NCBI RefSeq assembly: GCF_000316605.1
Contig: NC_019683.1
Span: forward strand, 414,036 to 478,035
Direction: 5' to 3'
Length of the DNA: 64,000 nt
Source: [Leptolyngbya] sp. PCC 7376
GTDB taxonomy: Bacteria; Cyanobacteriota; Cyanobacteriia; Cyanobacteriales; MRBY01
Shown piece by piece: positions 38,401 through 46,633 of this stretch (the first letter of the stretch is position 1; every line of letters starts with the position of its first letter). The position numbers and the translations under genes are program-made. The notes under the pieces are model-generated. The model was not told where the DNA came from, made no database searches, and worked only from the letters and a program-made list of their open reading frames with translations.

Positions 38401-38682
38401 CAAATTGTCCAAAACAATCTGTTGAGTGGTTAATCGCACGACATCTCTCTCTGTGAGGATCCCGAGCAATTGATTATTTTCAGCCACAATGACACAGCTA
38501 GAACGGGCTGCAATTTCGATATCGATACGATTAATTTCTTTTTCCACCCAACAGAGATTGCGTAAGCCACTCATTTGGGAGATGACATCCATCACCATCG
38601 TTTCTGGAGAAACAACCAAGGGCGATCGCACAATTGCCAAGTCGAGCTCATCTTGCGTTAAACCAGTTACTTTGATGTCCAT
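35410..38682 (-). CDS. CBS-GAF-PAS-GGDEF-EAL signalling protein
   Basis: 1090 residues. Four CBS motifs in two pairs (about 10-155 and 162-300), a short coiled coil (300-340), a GAF domain (about 345-500, with CDRVAIWQF), a PAS/PAC domain (about 520-640), GGDEF (about 650-810) and EAL (about 825-1075). The cyclase signature is GSDEF rather than GGDEF. The EAL domain keeps EALVRW, NLSAQSLH, LEVTESM, DDFGTGYSSLSYL and VVAEGIET, so c-di-GMP phosphodiesterase activity is likely. CBS pairs may sense adenine nucleotides and the GAF a chromophore or small ligand. No transmembrane segment. Confidence 0.93.
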   Translation of the reverse strand: MDIKVTGLTQDELDLAIVRSPLVVSPETMVMDVISQMSGLRNLCWVEKEINRIDIEIAARSSCVIVAENNQLLGILTERDVVRLTTQQIVLDNLRVSDVMSGEVITLRESEFVDIFCALNVFQQNRIRHLPVLDDEGNLTGLLTHESLQHILRPIDLLRLQLVKEIMATNVIYANAHVDMLDVATLMAERRISSVVIVRQQLDQDQQPLQIPIGIITERDIVQFKALGISLHACQVNAVMSSPVFSVQPEDSLWDVQQLMEERFIGRVAVTGSQGELLGIVTKTSVLQAFNSLELYKLAEILDAKVLRLEAEKIELLENRALELEHLVEQRTLALRTQAEHSHLLASVASQIRLSLELQPILDTTVEKLQAFLGCDRVAIWQFQSDHAVISVAEAISDKVRSQLGQRVYDPCFSPEWVDAYQNGRVRVVADIYQSDMAKCHLSLLEELQTRAKVLLPIIEGRKLWGLLEATESCAPRQWHPEEVTLLEQLATQLAIAIQQATAYQQAHGELIERRQTEIRLKESEKRLATLAATAPVGIYRTDAKGNCVYVNERWCRIAGIEAEKALGAGWMQGLHPSDQEAILNEWQQSIREERPFNLEFQFKRPDGFATWVFAQAVAEHDEDGQIIGYIGTITDISNFKQAQELILHHTLHDPLTNLPNRTLLMERLRFVLARMQEMDDYRYALLFLDLDGFKVINDSLGYLIGDQLLLAIARKLEKHVREVDFVARFGSDEFVILLEDIDKTEDIIQIVEQILVDFKTPLFIGEYEIFTSVSIGIVIGTHEYHQAADVIRDADIAMHRAKSRGRNLYQLFDSAMHEQMMYRLNLETSLRKAVKRKEFIVYYQPLVDILNRQLVGFEALVRWENPDHGMVSPADFVPIAEETGLVAQIDRYVFKAACHQLADWKSRFPDCFPLKMSINLSAQSLHRANLIEGIEKTLAETGLDGTDICLEVTESMVIDDIDQTIKLLNQLKARNIQISIDDFGTGYSSLSYLHRLPANNLKIDRSFIGFMEVGDRNYQIVQALITLSKQLDLTVVAEGIETKEQLQWLQDLECQLGQGYLFSKPLGCSEIEKSFLAMDVANQSLDCLK

Positions 38683-38901
38683 ATGAGGCGAGGAATCTAT
38701 TGTGTGAAGTTAGGGTCGGGAAGTTCGCTATGCATTACCGTTCCACGGCTGAATCCATTGCTATTCTTGATGTTCAGTTATTGTCTCTATGTAAAAGTAT
38801 GCTAACGCAGTGTCTAATTAACAGTCTTGCGATGAAGCGCAAAACTTCACATTGCATTTCCACTCAGAGACAAGTTCTTTTGGATAGGAGTAGGTATATT
38901 T

Positions 38902-39696
38902 GAGAGTTTCAAGTAAGTAATGCTATAGCAAAATGGAGTGAGTCGTTTCCTAGAAATTCTCGCTATGACAATTCACTGCCCCCAATGTAATGCTCAAGAC
39001 ATCATCAAAAGTGGATTTGCTAAAAATCGTCAACGATTTAAGTGTAAGCAGTGTAATTATCAATTTACAAGCTTTTCTAAAGAGCGGGGCAAGCCTCTCT
39101 GGATGAAATTAGAAGCTGTATTGATGTATATGAGTGGTATGTCCATGAATGCGACAGCCAAGATTCTCGGTGTATCAGCTCAATCAGTGCTCAATTGGGT
39201 AAGAGATTTCGGTGAAGCCAATTATGAAAAGCCCACTCCTGAGTCTGCTGTCGTGGTGGAGCTAGATGAGCTATGGCATTTTATCCAAGAGAAAAAAACA
39301 AACTTTGGGTCTGGAAAGCATATGACCGTAATACTGGGCGACTCATTGACTGGGAATTGGGAAGTCGTGATAGTCGAACTTTAGGTCATTTACTAGAGCG
39401 GTTATCGCAATGGCAAATCACTGTCTATTGCACCGATAATTGGAAACCCTATCAACAGCTATTAGAGAATCACCCAGATGCTTTTCATGTCATTAGCAAG
39501 AAAGAGACAATAGCAATTGAGAGAAACAACTCAGACAATCGCCATTGGTTTGCTCGGTTTCATCGCAGGACGAAGGTCGTCTCTAAATCAAAACACATGG
39601 TGGACTTGAGCATGGCACTGTTTGCGAAATTTAGAGTGAATGGAAGTATTGAGCTACTGCACAATTGGCGTTTAACATTACTCTCTTGAAACTCTC
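38902..39696 (+). mobile_element. IS1-family insertion sequence (795 bp)
   Basis: Inverted ends GAGAGTTTCAAG / CTTGAAACTCTC lie at 38902 and 39696. The flanks GTATATTT (38894-38901) and GAATATTT (39697-39704) match at 7 of 8 positions, an 8-bp target duplication with one change. The two overlapping reading frames inside encode an IS1 transposase through a frameshift. Confidence 0.85.
38965..39689 (+). CDS. IS1-family transposase (InsA/InsB, -1 frameshift)
   Basis: The first frame (38965-39384) has a zinc-finger CPQCNAQDIIKSGF...CKQC and an HTH (AKILGVSAQSVLNWVRD). The second frame (39273-39689) carries the DDE part, with WVWKAYDRNTGRLIDWELG, YCTDNWKPYQQL and ERNNSDNRHWFARFHRR. They join at the A7C run 39292-39299, where a -1 slip turns ELWHFIQEKK into the downstream frame. 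This is the usual IS1 arrangement. Both halves look intact. Confidence 0.88.
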
Positions 39697-40008
39697 GAAT
39701 ATTTTTTAATGTGGGCAACCAATATTCCCCAGAAGTTTCGCCATCACCGTAGGTCGTACTGAGTACACCAAAACTAAATGCATTAACGGGAAAGCCAACC
39801 AAGAGCGACCCGATCAATACCTCTCCTTTTTGCTCTAAGGTCAAACCCACTATGCCAGACTCTTCTATGTCAACGATTTCGCCATCAATCATGATTGTGG
39901 TGGTTTCATAAGTGCCGACATATTGGTTGAAGGGAGAAGCTTGACTGGTCGGACTACTCGCCTCCAGTTCTCTAATTTTTAAGGATTACTTCTGTTTGAT
40001 GTTGCTGT

Positions 40009-40863
40009 TTAAATAGCTTGAGCTACTTTCCCAAGGAGTTGGATTGGGGTCAGAGTTTTGAGGAAGTCCAGTTGAGGGCGATCGCGCACTAGTAGAGCTC
40101 CAGCAAATCCGAGGGAATTCACTGAAATCCGTTCATAGCAATCTTGGGTACGGTGAATGAGCATCATCCAACGGCGGGTGGCAAGGAGATTATAGGGTTG
40201 AGTTTGTTGACCTTGGGCGAGGGGTTTATCGATGAAATTTAGATAGTTCAGTAAGCTTTCGTAAATCTCAAAGAGGGTCTGGCCATCGTGATGCTCTGGG
40301 ATTGAGGCGATCGCATGTTTAAACGGAAAAATAGTAAGGCTAGTCGGTTGGGCTGTGGTGAAATCTAGTTGGGTGATCACCTTCTCTATCGGCACATCAA
40401 ACTGATCAAGGCCATCAGAGAAAGGGATAAGTTGTAAATGTTTGTGGGGTTGGCTGGCTCCGGCTGATTGCCCGGCATTGTAAAACGCTAAACCGTCAAT
40501 CTCTGCCATACAGGTCGCGAGAGCCGCAAAATCGGGTTGCGTGATCCAATCTTCTTGCGACTGGAAATCCCGCGTAATGATCAAAATATGGTTATCGACG
40601 ACGTTAAATTTATTCAGCAAGCACACATGATTTGCCGAGAGATCGCACACAAATAAATCTTGCTCGTAGGGCAAAAAAGGATTGATCTGCCGCTTGACCT
40701 GTTTAGCCTGATAGTTTTCTTTTTTATTGATTCTTTCGAGAATTCTGACCACAAACGAAATGCCTTGATCTTCTACGAGCTCTTGTTTTGTCGTGAGTGA
40801 AATTAATGCCCCTAGATTTTTGGCATGGGTCGTCGTCTGTTGAATTTGCTCGAAAAGCGACAT
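40009..40863 (-). CDS. ATP adenylyltransferase / Ap4A phosphorylase-like protein
   Basis: 284 residues. An N-terminal region (NPFLPYEQDLFVCDLSANHVCLLNKFNVVDNHILIITRDF) and the HIT-like motif GASQPHKHLQLIP (HxHxQ) match the diadenosine-tetraphosphate phosphorylase family. These enzymes convert Ap4A plus phosphate to ADP and ATP, or act as ADP-sulfurylases. Cytoplasmic. Start ATG at 40863. The neighbours on both sides carry IS insertions, but this gene is intact. Confidence 0.85.
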   Translation of the reverse strand: MSLFEQIQQTTTHAKNLGALISLTTKQELVEDQGISFVVRILERINKKENYQAKQVKRQINPFLPYEQDLFVCDLSANHVCLLNKFNVVDNHILIITRDFQSQEDWITQPDFAALATCMAEIDGLAFYNAGQSAGASQPHKHLQLIPFSDGLDQFDVPIEKVITQLDFTTAQPTSLTIFPFKHAIASIPEHHDGQTLFEIYESLLNYLNFIDKPLAQGQQTQPYNLLATRRWMMLIHRTQDCYERISVNSLGFAGALLVRDRPQLDFLKTLTPIQLLGKVAQAI

Positions 40864-40975
40864 GTTTTTTAGGAATTACAGGAAAATAAACCGATTACAA
40901 TTTATGCTCCCATAGGACGAATCGAAAACTCGGTATCTGGGTCAAAAAAGTGTAAATTTTCCAAATCAAGTGATA

Positions 40976-42014
40976 TAGCAATTTCTAGTCGAGTGAGGTG
41001 CAATAGCAGCAATGTGTAAACCAGCATCGAATATCATCAAGGGTAATCTTGGAAAAAGCTACCTCAATTGCCTTGTCTAGAGCTAGATAAGTTCTTGCCC
41101 CGATACTTTTCAAGGTACTTTTCAACTTTGACCAGCAATTTTCAATGGGTGAAAAATCTGGAGAATAGGGAGGAAGGTAAATCAACTTAGCTCCCACGGC
41201 CTCAATCATTGTGCGTACTGACTCTCCTAAATGAATCGAACAGTTATCCATCACCACACATGCTCCCGCCCATAAGTTTGGTATTAACTTCTGGCTGATG
41301 AATGCTTCAAAGGTTAATCCATCCGTACTCCCCAGCAGATGATAATTAGCGACCATTCCCTTGAAGCCTAATGCTCCAATCAAAGAAACATTCTTGCCTC
41401 GTTTACTGGATTTCGGACTATAAGCTCGTTTCCCTTTCTCAGAACGTGCCCTCAGTCTTGTCATGGCTAAGTTCACGCCCGATTCATCGATAAAAATCAA
41501 GTTTTTCGCTAGAGTCGCTTGCATTTTCTGCCAAAAATCATATCTGGCTTGTTGCACTCGTTTTGTCGCCTTAAGGTCTGGATAGAATGTTTTTTTTGAG
41601 GCTATATCCCATTCTTCTTAAGGTGCGATGCATGGTGCTATTGGCCACACGGAGACCAGTGCGTTTCTCCATCTCATCACATAGTTCCGCTAGCGTCGCA
41701 TCGTTTTTCTTGGTGAGCAACTGGCGCAATATTGTTTGATGCTCTTCGTTTAATTTGGGAGGTGTTTGTTGGCTTCGTTTTTTCGGAGCAATCGACCCTG
41801 TCAGTCGTTTTTGGTCGAGGAGCTTTTGTACAAAACTTTTCGCCACTCCAAATTGTCGGGCAAGACTACTTTGACTCACACCACCCCTTTCGTAGGCATC
41901 CACTATTTTCTGTCTTAAGTCTAATGAGTAGGCTTTCGGCAAGATGCTACTTTCTTCCTCACCAGTCAACTCACCTATACTACTTCATACACCTTGCTAG
42001 GCTGAAATTTGCTG
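40976..42014 (-). mobile_element. IS630-family insertion sequence, copy 1 (1039 bp)
   Basis: Flanked by TA at 40974-40975 and 42015-42016, the target duplication of IS630/mariner elements. Ends are TAGCAATTTCTAG and, inverted, CAGCAAATTTCAG. The 1039 bp appear identical to copy 2 at 55366-56404. It is inserted in the 3' end of the ABC ATPase gene, whose reading frame now ends inside the element. Confidence 0.93.
40985..41969 (-). CDS. IS630-family transposase (two frames, A8 frameshift), copy 1
   Basis: The first frame (41571-41969) holds the HTH region (YSLDLRQKIVDAYERGGVS, LARQFGVAKSFVQKLL). The second (40985-41557) holds the DDE domain: FIDESGVNLAMTR, VVMDNCSIHLGE and LPPYSPDFSPIENCWSKLK. 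A run of eight A on the coding strand (41590-41597) joins them. A -1 slip yields the normal IS630 join KKTFYPDLKATKRVQQAR. No inactivating change is seen. Confidence 0.9.
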
Positions 42015-43142
42015 TAGCCACAAAGATTGTTGGGGACGGTAAGTGGTGTGTGGTTCAGTTCTGACGCGGATGGTGGTGCTCGAAATTTCGGTGAGGTGAG
42101 CTGTTAAAAATGTATCGTTCCCGAGAGCTTCTACCACATCAACGGTAACTTCCATATTTTTTGTTGCTGCTGGACTGACTCGCAAATGTTCTGGTCGAAT
42201 CCCCAAAAGAAGCGATCGCCCTTCATATGATTTGAGAGTTTCTTTCCAGAAACCAGTGATAGTGCATCGGAATTGAGGATGTTCGATGACGCCATTCGGC
42301 AACACTGCAACCTGCAGAAAATTCATTGGAGGCGACCCAATAAACTCTGCAACGTAACGATTGACGGGATAGTTATAAACTTCTAATGGTGGGGCTACTT
42401 GCAGGATTTCACCTTCATTCATCACCGCGATGCGATCGCCCATCGTCATTGCTTCGGTTTGGTCGTGGGTGACGTAAATGGTTGTGATATCCAGTTGCTG
42501 CTGAAGTTGCACAATTTGAGTGCGGGTTTCGCTGCGGAGTGCGGCATCGAGGTTGGATAGTGGCTCATCCATGAGAAAAACTTGGGGATTTCTGGCGATC
42601 GCCCGTCCGAGTGCAACCCGTTGTTTTTGGCCACCTGAAAGTTGCTTTGGTAAACGCGTGAGGAGATGGTCAATCTGTAAAAGTTGCGCGACTTGTACGA
42701 CTTTGCTGCGAATGACTTTTTCTTGGGGCGGTTGATAGCGTAATGATTTTGGTAAAACACCGGTGACCCCACGGCCAAGATTACTCAGCCAGTTGGTACT
42801 CGTATCTGCTGTCGGCATCCGTCGCAAACCAAAGGCAATATTGTCGTAAACATTGAGATGGGGATACAGCGCATAATTTTGAAACACCATCGCAATATCC
42901 CGCGCCTTTGATGGCAATTTATTGACGGGGCGATCGCCGATCCATATTTCCCCACCTGTCACTGTTTCTAAGCCCGCAATTAGCCGTAAGAGCGTACTTT
43001 TACCGCACCCTGATGCGCCGACGAGCACCATGAATTCGCCAGCTTGGATATTGAGGTCAATACCTCGTAATACCTTCGTTGGCTTACGCGTCGAGCGGTC
43101 AAGGAAAGATTTCTGGATATTTTGAAGCGCAACCTGTGCCAC
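41997..43142 (-). CDS. ABC transporter ATP-binding protein (MalK/UgpC type), C-terminus replaced by IS
   Basis: 381 residues from GTG at 43142. Walker A GASGCGKST, Q-loop QNYALYP, signature LSGGQKQRVALGRA, Walker B VFLMDEPLSNLD, H-loop VTHDQTEA, and a C-terminal TOBE/OB regulatory domain with LLGIRPEHLRV. An insertion of about 30 residues (around 105-140) precedes the signature. The last codons QQISA come from the IS630 terminus. Removing the element restores a tail with LHFFDPDTEFS and a stop at 40902-40904, typical of the family. No permease or binding protein is nearby, so it may serve unlinked sugar transporters. Confidence 0.9.
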   Translation of the reverse strand: MAQVALQNIQKSFLDRSTRKPTKVLRGIDLNIQAGEFMVLVGASGCGKSTLLRLIAGLETVTGGEIWIGDRPVNKLPSKARDIAMVFQNYALYPHLNVYDNIAFGLRRMPTADTSTNWLSNLGRGVTGVLPKSLRYQPPQEKVIRSKVVQVAQLLQIDHLLTRLPKQLSGGQKQRVALGRAIARNPQVFLMDEPLSNLDAALRSETRTQIVQLQQQLDITTIYVTHDQTEAMTMGDRIAVMNEGEILQVAPPLEVYNYPVNRYVAEFIGSPPMNFLQVAVLPNGVIEHPQFRCTITGFWKETLKSYEGRSLLLGIRPEHLRVSPAATKNMEVTVDVVEALGNDTFLTAHLTEISSTTIRVRTEPHTTYRPQQSLWLQQISA

Positions 43143-43196
43143 GGCAATCTATTTTCCTACGTCAGAAATGATGCTTATGGTATCGCACTGTTGAGC

Positions 43197-44081
43197 CTAA
43201 GGTTCCATTTCTTCGGGTTGGAAAGATTTTTCTGTCAGCTCTTCAAACACAGCTTGCAAAGAGGGCGTTTGGAAAACCATTTCGGTGGCTTGGAGGAGAT
43301 TTTCGCCCCAGAGGTTTTCATCAAGAAACTCAATATCACCGTAGCGCCCATCTAAACTGAGAGCTTCGCGCGCTAACTCTAACCCTTTCTCTTGGTTACC
43401 TAGGGCATAGGTTGCCACTGCTACCGCAAGCTTGGGTTCTGCCATGGTCGAGTCAATATTGATAGCTGTTTCCCATTTTTTAATAGCTGCTTCAAGATTA
43501 CCCTGCTCGTAATAAATTAAGCCGATATTGTTAATTGCAGGCCAAAAGTCATCTCGCTGTTTAACCGCACGCTCATAGGTGGCGATCGCCTTGTTATAGT
43601 CCTTGAGTTTGAGTTGTGCATTACCGAGGTCAAACAACACTTCGATAGACTCATCACCGAGAGCTAACGCTGTTTCTAGTTCTGGCACTGCCAGCTCATA
43701 TTCCCCACTCTGGAAATAAGCTGCACCGAGGATGCTGTAAATACCACCTTCGCTCGACTCTAAACGCTTTGCCCGTTTGAGAGCTGCAATACTTTCTTCT
43801 AACTCCTCTTCTTGCACCAATAATGTGCCGAGGATGTACCAGCCTTCAAAGCGATTGGGGACAAGTTGTGTGGCCAGTTTTGCCCGAGGAATCGCCCATT
43901 CGTACTGCTGGAATCGCGACAGCTGAATCGCATCATCAATCAGTTTGAGACCTTCCTCTTCGAGTTGCTCTTGGTTCAACTTTGGGGTCAGCGGCACCGC
44001 TACCTGCGATCGCACAGGAGCTTCGGTCATTAAAACACTCGCACAAGCCCCAAGGGCAATTAACCAATGATGTCTAGGCAC
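43197..44081 (-). CDS. exported TPR-repeat protein
   Basis: 294 residues from a GTG start, with a probable signal peptide (MPRHHWLIALGACASVLM, cleavage near VRSQ). Six or so tetratricopeptide repeats follow (about 45-250), for example AIATYERAVKQRDDFWPAI and AAIKKWETAINIDSTMAEP. A protein-interaction scaffold in the periplasm or thylakoid lumen is inferred. The end of the gene is 55 bp before the ABC ATPase start, in the same direction. Confidence 0.8.
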   Translation of the reverse strand: MPRHHWLIALGACASVLMTEAPVRSQVAVPLTPKLNQEQLEEEGLKLIDDAIQLSRFQQYEWAIPRAKLATQLVPNRFEGWYILGTLLVQEEELEESIAALKRAKRLESSEGGIYSILGAAYFQSGEYELAVPELETALALGDESIEVLFDLGNAQLKLKDYNKAIATYERAVKQRDDFWPAINNIGLIYYEQGNLEAAIKKWETAINIDSTMAEPKLAVAVATYALGNQEKGLELAREALSLDGRYGDIEFLDENLWGENLLQATEMVFQTPSLQAVFEELTEKSFQPEEMEP

Positions 44082-44199
44082 AGTTCAACTCTTCACAAAA
44101 AACAATTTAGATTTTTAGTCTAGCGACTCATTAGGCAAACTGACGACAATCCCATGGAAGAAGGTTCCAATAACTCACGTTGCAAAAAATTATCTGAAC

Positions 44200-45777
44200 T
44201 CAAAATTGCGGTCGCTTTTCGTGATTTTCTGTTTGGGCACTCCAAGGAATTTCTATCGAAAAAGTTGTTCCCACACCAACTTGGCTCTGCACGTCGATCG
44301 CCCCACCGTGAATATCCAAGCATTTTTTGACGACAGCTAATCCTAGCCCTGTACCCGTAATACCTTTTGTATTGGTGCCACGGCGAAACATTTCAAATAG
44401 ATTTTTCTGATCAGTGAATGGAATTCCGATGCCTTGATCTTTGATTTGAAAGTTGGCGCATTCTACCTCTCCCTTGATGGTGAAGAGAATCTGACTTTCC
44501 TGTGGTGAATATTTAATGGCATTGGTCAATAGGCTCATCAACATCGCCCGCAACAGAATTTCGTCGAGATAGGCATGGTCACATTCTCCCTGCTGAATCA
44601 CCTCAATGTCATGTTGGGCTTGGCTATTAAATTTGACTTCCTCAACCAATTTTTGACAAAAAGGTTTCAGCTCAATGACTTGTGGATTAAATTCGAGTTT
44701 GCCAGCCTCTGCCCTTGTCAATAGCAAAATATCAGCCAAGAGTTGGGTCATGGTTTTTGCTGAAGATTGAATCCGGCGAAGGTTGCGTGAGCGCTTTTCC
44801 TCTGTCCATTTGGCATTGGGATTATCGAGCAGTTGGGCGGAAACCAGAATCGCACTGAGAGGCGTTCGCAGCTCGTGGGAAGCGAGAGAGAAAAAATTCA
44901 GTTTAAGGTCAGTGAGCTCCTTTGCTTCTTCAATTTCCTGACAAGTGGCTTCCAAAGTTTGTCGCAGATCGGATTCTGTTTGTAGTGAAGACTGAGATTG
45001 CTTCAGTTCACGCATGGCAATCTCTAATTTTTCAGAAAGAAGTTTATTGTTTTTACTGAGTTCTGCTGCGTGGCGATCGCCCTGATTGGAAGTTCGCAAT
45101 AGCCAACCATACAAAATGCCTAAAGCGACTAAACTCAATCCCAACATTAACCACATTAACCAGAGGTCATTGTTAATTTGGACGCGGGTATCGGACTCGG
45201 CCATCTCAAGATCAATCAGCTCAAGTTCGACAAAATTAAGTAGAGCTTCCTGTATTTCGAGCTGAGCTTCATTCAGCTGTTGAGCCAGTTGGAGTTGGAT
45301 CGTTACATCTAGGCTGTTGGAATCGTACTGTTCGATGCCCTGTTGTAAACGCTGGATATAAATTACTAGGGCATTATCAAGGGCGTCTAGGGATTCTTGA
45401 TATTCTTGGGTTTCAAAAAATTCTTCTTCAGCCTCCAGATCATCTGGGAACTCTTCGGAGGTGATCGCCTCAATAGCCTCTTTTTCTGCCAAAAGTTCCG
45501 TACGAATTTCCTGCAAAATATTGAGTTGCTCAGAGGAGGTCGCTAAAGCCTCTGGATTACCCGTTGCGAGATAATTTTGTTGACTCACCTCCGCTAAAGC
45601 CACAATGGTCATCGAGAAATTTAAATAACCATAGTTTTCCCAGATCGCGACAGAGGTTTCTAAGGTTTCCTGCCGACCGACAATTTTCTGATGTAACACA
45701 ATGCCATTTAGCCCTAGAAGTATGGCGATCGCCCCAAAACCAAAGGAAAGCCACTTTTGTGTCGAGGGAAACTTCAT
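44200..45777 (-). CDS. membrane sensor histidine kinase
   Basis: 525 residues from ATG at 45777 (a TTG one codon upstream is possible). Two transmembrane segments (about 10-30 and 207-228) flank an extracytoplasmic helical, acidic domain of about 175 residues, similar to CHASE3-like sensors. Then a coiled coil, HisKA with the phospho-acceptor in FFSLASHELRTPLSA, and HATPase with N-box MSLLTNAIKYSP, DQGIGIP and GTGLGLAVVKK. It is divergent from an OmpR-type response regulator, the likely partner. The signal is unknown. Confidence 0.92.
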   Translation of the reverse strand: MKFPSTQKWLSFGFGAIAILLGLNGIVLHQKIVGRQETLETSVAIWENYGYLNFSMTIVALAEVSQQNYLATGNPEALATSSEQLNILQEIRTELLAEKEAIEAITSEEFPDDLEAEEEFFETQEYQESLDALDNALVIYIQRLQQGIEQYDSNSLDVTIQLQLAQQLNEAQLEIQEALLNFVELELIDLEMAESDTRVQINNDLWLMWLMLGLSLVALGILYGWLLRTSNQGDRHAAELSKNNKLLSEKLEIAMRELKQSQSSLQTESDLRQTLEATCQEIEEAKELTDLKLNFFSLASHELRTPLSAILVSAQLLDNPNAKWTEEKRSRNLRRIQSSAKTMTQLLADILLLTRAEAGKLEFNPQVIELKPFCQKLVEEVKFNSQAQHDIEVIQQGECDHAYLDEILLRAMLMSLLTNAIKYSPQESQILFTIKGEVECANFQIKDQGIGIPFTDQKNLFEMFRRGTNTKGITGTGLGLAVVKKCLDIHGGAIDVQSQVGVGTTFSIEIPWSAQTENHEKRPQF

Positions 45778-45919
45778 CAAAATAGAATAGTTGTCGTTAT
45801 GTTTCGAGAACAGCAGGAATAACTCTAAAACGTTTGATTTGCCTATACTAGAGCCATCGTAGCGTATGTCTTTTTTTTGTTTGGCGATCGCCTCTTTTGT
45901 GTTTGTGTAATCTACTAAT

Positions 45920-46597
45920 ATGCGAATCCTGCTAGTCGAAGACGATCAACAATTGGGTGAAAGTTTAACCGAAGCCTTAACCGATACAGGCTATATCGTG
46001 GATTGGGTGACCGATGGCGAAATGGGCTGGATTCAGGCAACGGATTTAGAATATGGCCTACTCATCCTGGATGTAATGCTCCCCAAAATCAATGGTATTA
46101 ATCTCTGTCAGCGGTTACGGCAAGCCGGGAAACGTGTCCCGATTTTGATGTTGACAGCACGGGATACCAACACAGATAAAGTTGCTGGATTAGACGCGGG
46201 AGCTGATGATTATGTCGTTAAACCCTTTGATTTATTGGAGTTGCTTGCTCGTCTAAGGGCTTTAGCGAGGCGAGGAAATCTCGGTGAAGCTAGCTCTCTG
46301 TTGACTTGGGAAAAAGCACAACTTGATCAAGCGACCCATGAAGTTTTTTATGATGGCGAGTTGCTGCGATTGACCCCAAAAGAATTTAGTCTACTTGCCT
46401 TATTTTTACGGAGTGGTCGGCGGGTTTTGAGTCGTGCTGTGATTATTGATCAATGTTGGGATCTGGATGTTGCACCGGATGAGGAAACGGTGAAATCTCA
46501 CCTCAAAAGTTTGCGCCAAAAACTCCGTAAAGCTGGTGCGCCATCAGATTTGATTGAAACTGTTCATGGTGTTGGCTATCGTCTCAAACAAGTTTAG
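45920..46597 (+). CDS. OmpR-family response regulator
   Basis: 225 residues. Receiver domain with acidic pocket EDD (7-9), phospho-acceptor Asp51 in LLILDVMLP and KPFD, then a winged-helix DNA-binding domain (TPKEFSLLALFLRSGRRVLSR, VKSHLKSLRQKLRKAG). It lies 142 bp from the divergent histidine kinase gene and 36 bp from the convergent acidic exported protein. The spacer has a HIP1 site. Confidence 0.93.
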   Translation: MRILLVEDDQQLGESLTEALTDTGYIVDWVTDGEMGWIQATDLEYGLLILDVMLPKINGINLCQRLRQAGKRVPILMLTARDTNTDKVAGLDAGADDYVVKPFDLLELLARLRALARRGNLGEASSLLTWEKAQLDQATHEVFYDGELLRLTPKEFSLLALFLRSGRRVLSRAVIIDQCWDLDVAPDEETVKSHLKSLRQKLRKAGAPSDLIETVHGVGYRLKQV

Positions 46598-46633
46598 GGA
46601 GGGAAATGCTAGATTTCTCCTCCCTAATAGCGA

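Larger units (their letters stand above)
38847..39985 (-). pseudogene. small gene interrupted by an IS1-family element
   Basis: On the minus strand a frame is open from 39985 (after a TAA at 39986-39988) into the IS1 element. It includes NQYVGTYETTTIMIDGEIVD and ends at the IS junction with LPTLKNI. Removing the 795-bp element and one 8-bp target copy continues the frame as PTPIQKNLSLSGNAM and a TGA at 38847-38849. The native start may be ATG at 39892 or further upstream. The family is not recognised. It lies 23 bp after the Ap4A phosphorylase-like gene. Confidence 0.6.

Noticed and set aside
43197..44081. TPR protein as the solute-binding partner of the ABC ATPase
   Set aside because: It consists of tetratricopeptide repeats with no binding-protein fold features, although the two genes are close.
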